64,000 bases of DNA from Orychophragmus violaceus. Its lineage: Eukaryota > Streptophyta > Magnoliopsida > Brassicales > Brassicaceae. Each line of letters opens with the position of its first letter. Position 1 is the first letter of the stretch. The position numbers were made by a program, and so were the translations under genes. Shown piece after piece: positions 58,887 to 64,000 of this stretch. Below the pieces are notes generated by a model, which did no database searches, had not been told where the DNA came from, and was given only the letters and a program-made list of their open reading frames with translations. The stretch is from positions 70,799,581 to 70,863,580 of the forward strand of contig CM058240.1 in NCBI GenBank assembly GCA_030180135.1, in the 5' to 3' direction.

Positions 58887-61800
58887 ATTATCATAGGACA
58901 TTTTAGAAGATCAAAGTTTCTCTCTTGTCTGTTAGTAGGGATACTTAGGGGTGTTTAAAGTGAACATAAACTTGTATAACATCCTTCCCATTCTACCTTT
59001 AAGAGCATGCAAAAACTAACTTATAGTTGTCTTACCTCACCTAATTTCTCCAATCCATGATACATATATTTCAAGAAGTTTTGGTAAAAAAGTTTTGTTT
59101 AGGATTCTCATAGGACATTTTAGAAGATCAAAGTTTCTTTCTTGTCTGTTAGTAGGGTTACTTAGGGGTGTTTAAAGTGAACATAAACTTGTATAACATG
59201 CTTCTCAATCTACCTTTAAGAGCATGCAAAAACTAACTTATAGTTGTCTTACCTCACCTAATTTCTCTAATCCATGACACATATGTTTCAAGAAGTTTTG
59301 GTAAAAATGTTTTGTTTATGATTCTCATAGGACATTTTAGAAGATCAAAGTTTCTTTCTTGTCTGTTAGTAGTGTTACTTAGGGGTGTTTAAAAGAACAT
59401 AAACTTGTATAACATTCTTGTCATTCTTCCTTTAAGAGCATACAAAAACTATTTTATAGTTGTCTTACCTCACGTAATTTCTCCAATCCATGACACATAT
59501 GTTTCAAGAAATTTTGGTAAAAATGTTTTGTTTAGGATTCTCATAGGACATTTTAGAAGATCAAAGTTTCTTTCTTGTCTGTTAGTAGGGTTACTTAGGA
59601 GTGTTTAAAGTGAACATAAACTTGTATAACATGCTTCTCATTCTACCTTTAAGAGCATGCAAAAACTAACTTATAGTTGTCTTACCTCACCTAATTTCTC
59701 TAATCCATGACACATATGTTTCACGAAGTTTTGGTAAAAATGTTTTGTTTATGATTCTCATAGGACATTTTAGAAGATCAAAGTTTCTTTCTTGTCTGTT
59801 AGTAGTGTTACTTAGGGGTGTTTAAAAGAACATAAACTTGTATAACATTCTTGTCATTCTTCCTTTAAGAGCATACAAAAACTATTTTATAGTTGTCTTA
59901 CCTCACGTAATTTCTCCAATCCATGACACATATGTTTCAAGAAATTTTGGTAAAAATGTTTTGTTTAGGATTCTCATAGGACATTTTAGAAGATCAAAGT
60001 TTCTTTCTTGTCAGTTAATAGGGTTATTTAGGGGGGTGTTTAAAGTGAACAAAAACTTGTATAACATGCTTCTCATTCTACCTTTAAGAGCATGCAAAAA
60101 CTAACTTATAGTTGTCTTACCTCACCTAATTTCTCCAATCCATGATACATATGTTTCAAGAAGTTTTGGTAAAAAAGTTTTGTTTAGGATTCTCATAGGA
60201 CATTTTAGAAGATCAAAGTTTCTTTCTTGTCTGTTAGTAGGGTTACTTAGGGGTGTTTAAAGTGAACATAAACTTGTATAACATGCTTCTCAATCTACCT
60301 TTAAGAGCATGCAAAAACTAACTTATAGTTGTCTTACCTCACCCAATTTCTCCAATCCATGACACATATGTTTCAAAAAGTTTTGGTAAAAATGTTTTGT
60401 TTAGGATTCTCATAGGACATTTTAGAAAATCAAAGTTTCTTTCTTGTCTGTTAATAGGGTTATTTAGGGGGGTGTTTAAAGTGAACAAAAACTTGTATAA
60501 CATGCTTCTCATTCTACCTTTAAGAGCATGCAAAAACTAACTTATAGTTGTCTTACCTCACCTAATTTCTCCAATCCATGATACATATGTTTCAAGAAGT
60601 TTTGGTAAAAAAGTTTTGTTTAGGATTCTCATAGGACATTTTAGAAGATCAAAGTTTCTTTCTTGTCTGTTAGTAGGGTTACTTAGGGGTGTTTAAAGTG
60701 AACATAAACTTGTATAACATGCTTCTCAATCTACCTTTAAGAGCATGCAAAAACTAACTTATAGTTGTCTTACCTCACCTAATTTCTCCAATCCATGATA
60801 CATATGTTTCAAGAAGTTTTGGTAACAAAAGTTTTGTTTCGGATTCTCATAGGACATTTTGGAATATCAAAGTTTCTTTCTTGTATGTTAGTAGGGTTAC
60901 TTAGGGGTGTTTAAAATGAACATAAACTTGTATAACATGCTTCCCATTCTACCTTTAAGAGCATGCAAAAACTAACTTATAGCTGTCTTACCTCACCTAA
61001 TTTCTCCAATCCATGATACATATGTTTCAAGAAGTTTTGGTAAAAAAGTTTTGTTTAGGATTCTCATAGGACATTTTAGAAGATCAAAGTTTCTCTCTTG
61101 TCTGTTAGTAGGGTTACTTAGGGGTGTTTAAAGTGAACATAAACTTGTATAACATGCTTCTCATTCTACCTTTAAGAGCATGCAAAAACTAACTTATAGT
61201 TGTCTTACCTCACCTAATTTCTCTAATCCATGACACATATGTTTCAAGAAGTTTTGGTAAAAAAGTTTTGTTTAGGATTCTCATAGGACATTTTAGAAGA
61301 TCAAAGTTTCTTTCTTGTCTGTTAGTAGGGTTACTTAGGGGTGTTTAAAGTGAACATAAACTTGTATAACATGCTTCTCATTCTACCTTTAAGAGCATGC
61401 AAAAACTAACTTATAGTTGTCTTACCTCACCTAATTTCTCTAATCCATGACACATATGTTTCAAGAAGTTTTGGTAAAAAAGTTTTGTTTAGGATTATCA
61501 TAGGACATTTTAGAAGATCAAAGTTTCTCTCTTGTCTGTTAGTAGGGTTACTTAGGGGTGTTTAAAGTGAACATAAACTTGTATAACATCCTTCCCATTC
61601 TACCTTTAAGAGCATGCAAAAACTAACTTATAGTTGTCTTACCTCACCTAATTTCTCCAATCCATGATACATATATTTCAAGAAGTTTTGGTAAAAAAGT
61701 TTTGTTTAGGATTCTCATAGGACATTTTAGAAGATCAAAGTTTCTTTCTTGTCTGTTAGTAGGGTTACTTAGGGGTGTTTAAAGTGAACATAAACTTGTA

Positions 61801-62649
61801 TAACATGCTTCTCAATCTACCTTTAAGAGCATGCAAAAACTAACTTATAGTTGTCTTACCTCACCTAATTTCTCCAATCCATGATACATATGTTTCAAGA
61901 AGTTTTGGTAAAAAAGTTTTGTTTAGGATTCTCATAGGACATTTTAGAAGATCAAAGTTTCTTTCTTGTCTGTTAGTAGGGTTACTTAGGGGTGTTTAAA
62001 GTGAACATAAACTTGTATAACATGCTTCTCATTCTACCTTTAAGAGCATGCAAAAACTAACTTATAGTTGTCTTACCTCACCTAATTTCTCCAATCCATG
62101 ATACATATGTTTCAAGAAGTTTTGGTAAAAAAGTTTTGTTTAGGATTCTCATAGGACATTTTAGAAGATCAAAGTTTCTCTCTTGTCTGTTAGTAGGGTT
62201 ACTTAGGGGTGTTTAAAGTGAACATAAACTTGTATAACATCCTTCTCATTCTACCTTTAAGAGCATGCAAAAACTAACTTATAGTTGTCTTACCTCACCT
62301 AATTTCTCCAATCCATGACACATATGTTTCAAGAAATTTTGGTAAAAATGTTTTGTTTAGGATTCTCATAGGACATTTTAGAAGATCAAAGTTTCTTTCT
62401 TGTCTGTTAGTAGGGTTACTTAGGGGTGTTTAAAGTGAACATAAACTTGTATAACATGCTTCTCATTCTACCTTTAAGAGCATGCAAAAACTAACTTATA
62501 GTTGTCTTACCTCACCTAATTTCTCTAATCCATGACACATATGTTTCAAGAAGTTTTGGTAAAAAAGTTTTGTTTAGGATTCTCATAGGACATTTTAGAA
62601 GATCAAAGTTTCTTTCTTGTCTGTTAGTAGTGTTACTTAGGGGTGTTTA

Positions 62650-63082
62650 AAAGAACATAAACTTGTATAACATTCTTGTCATTCTTCCTTTAAGAGCATG
62701 CAAAAACTATTTTATAGTTGTCTTACCTCACGTAATTTCTCCAATCCATGACACATATGTTTCAAGAAATTTTGGTAAAAATGTTTTGTTTAGGATTCTC
62801 ATAGGACATTTTAGAAGATCAAAGTTTCTTTCTTGTCTGTTAGTAGTGTTACTTAGGGGTGTTTAAAAGAACATAAACTTGTATAACATTCTTGTCATTC
62901 TTCCTTTAAGAGCATACAAAAACTATTTTATAGTTGTCTTACCTCACGTAATTTCTCCAATCCATGACACATATGTTTCAAGAAATTTTGGTAAAAATGT
63001 TTTGTTTAGGATTCTCATAGGACATTTTAGAAGATCAAAGTTTCTTTCTTGTCTGTTAGTAGGGTTACTTAGGGGTGTTTAA
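62650..63082 (+). repeat. Adjacent duplicated variant monomers
   Basis: Two consecutive monomers both carry CATTCTTGTC, ACTATTTTATAG and CACGTAATTT, with the marker starting at 62663 and 62879, a 216-bp spacing. Elsewhere this variant occurs singly, two or more monomers apart (for example 59405 and 59838). The two differ at GCATGC versus GCATAC, so one has been partly converted or they come from different parents. Confidence 0.75.
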
Positions 63083-64000
63083 AGTGAACATAAACTTGTA
63101 TAACATGCTTCTCATTCTACCTTTAAGAGCATGCAAAAACTAACTTATAGTTGTCTTACCTCACCTAATTTCTCCAATCCATGACACATATGTTTCAAGA
63201 AGTTTTGGTAAAAATGTTTTGTTTAGGATTCTCATAGGACATTTTAGAAGATCAAAGTTTCTTTCTTGTCTGTTAGTAGGGTTACTTAGGGGTGTTTAAA
63301 GTGAACATAAACTTGTATAACATGCTTCTCATTCTACCTTTAAGAGCATGCAAAAACTAACTTATAGTTGTCTTACCTCACCTAATTTCTCCAATCCATG
63401 ATACATATGTTTCAAGAAGTTTTGGTAAAAAAGTTTTGTTTAGGATTCTCATAGGATATTTTAGAAGATCAAAGTTTCTTTCTTGTCTGTTAGTAGGGTT
63501 ACTTAGGGGTGTTTAAAGTGAACATAAACTTGTATAACATGCTTCTCAATCTACCTTTAAGAGCATGCAAAAACTAACTTATAGTTGTCTTACCTCACCC
63601 AATTTCTCCAATCCATGACACATATGTTTCAAAAAGTTTTGGTAAAAATGTTTTGTTTAGGATTCTCATAGGACATTTTAGAAAATCAAAGTTTCTTTCT
63701 TGTCTGTTAATAGGGTTATTTAGGGGGGTGTTTAAAGTGAACAAAAACTTGTATAACATGCTTCTCATTCTACCTTTAAGAGCATGCAAAAACTAACTTA
63801 TAGTTGTCTTACCTCACCTAATTTCTCCAATCCATGATACATATGTTTCAAGAAGTTTTGGTAAAAAAGTTTTGTTTAGGATTCTCATAGGACATTTTAG
63901 AAGATCAAAGTTTCTTTCTTGTCTGTTAGTAGGGTTACTTAGGGGTGTTTAAAGTGAACATAAACTTGTATAACATGCTTCTCAATCTACCTTTAAGAGC

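Larger units (their letters stand above)
39263..64000 (+). repeat. Tandem satellite array, about 217-bp monomer, right block
   Basis: This is the continuation of the same satellite after the retrotransposon: about 114 monomers in the same orientation and the same phase. It shares most variants with the left block. It also has its own, notably a GATTATCATAGG variant, usually with GTAGGGATACTT, near 46601, 51601, 54645, 57364, 58886 and 61493, which I did not see on the left. It contains a 436-bp dimer expansion (about 41964-43467), 1522-bp seven-monomer repeats (from about 51 kb), and a short scrambled stretch at about 55171-55305. The array runs off the right edge. No gene was seen in it. Confidence 0.97.

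Noticed and set aside
256..63789. Dozens of near-identical 64-88 codon frames on both strands of the satellite, which could suggest a gene family.
   Set aside because: They repeat at satellite periodicity, overlap on opposite strands, cross monomer boundaries, and open or close with single variant bases. They have no recognisable domain.
1..64000. A CENP-B-box-like motif that would mark a centromere satellite.
   Set aside because: Nothing in the monomer matches the essential TTCG...CGGGA pattern; GTTTCGG in one class is too short to count.
1..64000. Inverted monomers or a strand switch within the array.
   Set aside because: I followed landmarks through both blocks and found only one orientation, including across the element and the scrambled stretch.

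Overview
This window is plant heterochromatin. Almost all of it (about 58.2 kb of 64 kb) is one head-to-tail satellite DNA array. A single complete Ty1/copia LTR retrotransposon (33484-39262, 5779 bp) interrupts it. The primer binding site TGGTATCAGAGC (matching plant initiator-Met tRNA), the plant-type copia polyprotein and the long AT-rich satellite of about 217 bp all point to a flowering plant, most likely a eudicot. The gag N-terminus resembles copia elements I associate with Brassicaceae, but that is only an impression. I do not recognise the satellite, and it does not look like the 178-180 bp Arabidopsis centromere repeat.

Layout. Positions 1-33483 hold roughly 154 tandem monomers of 216-219 bp, all on the same strand. 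Positions 33484-39262 are the retrotransposon: 516-bp LTR, primer binding site, leader, one uninterrupted 1475-codon gag-protease-integrase-RT-RNase H frame, polypurine tract, 516-bp LTR. It is flanked by a 5-bp ACTTA duplication. Positions 39263-64000 hold roughly 114 more monomers in the same orientation. Neither end of the array lies in the window, and no host gene, rRNA or tRNA gene was seen.

The satellite is organised in nested higher-order repeats (HORs). Diagnostic monomer variants recur at 2, 3, 6, 7, 9 and 10 monomers (about 436, 651, 1305, 1521, 1957 and 2173 bp), often with shared private mutations. Removing the retrotransposon plus one ACTTA restores the 2173-bp periodicity exactly, so it inserted after that block was amplified. 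The two LTRs look identical and the reading frame is open, so the element is young and possibly still competent. One short stretch (about 55171-55305) contains scrambled, internally deleted monomers, unlike anything else in the array.

The only protein gene is the retrotransposon polyprotein. The many 64-88 codon frames in the satellite are by-products of repetition. A centromeric location is plausible (long HOR satellite plus a young LTR element) but is inferred, not shown.
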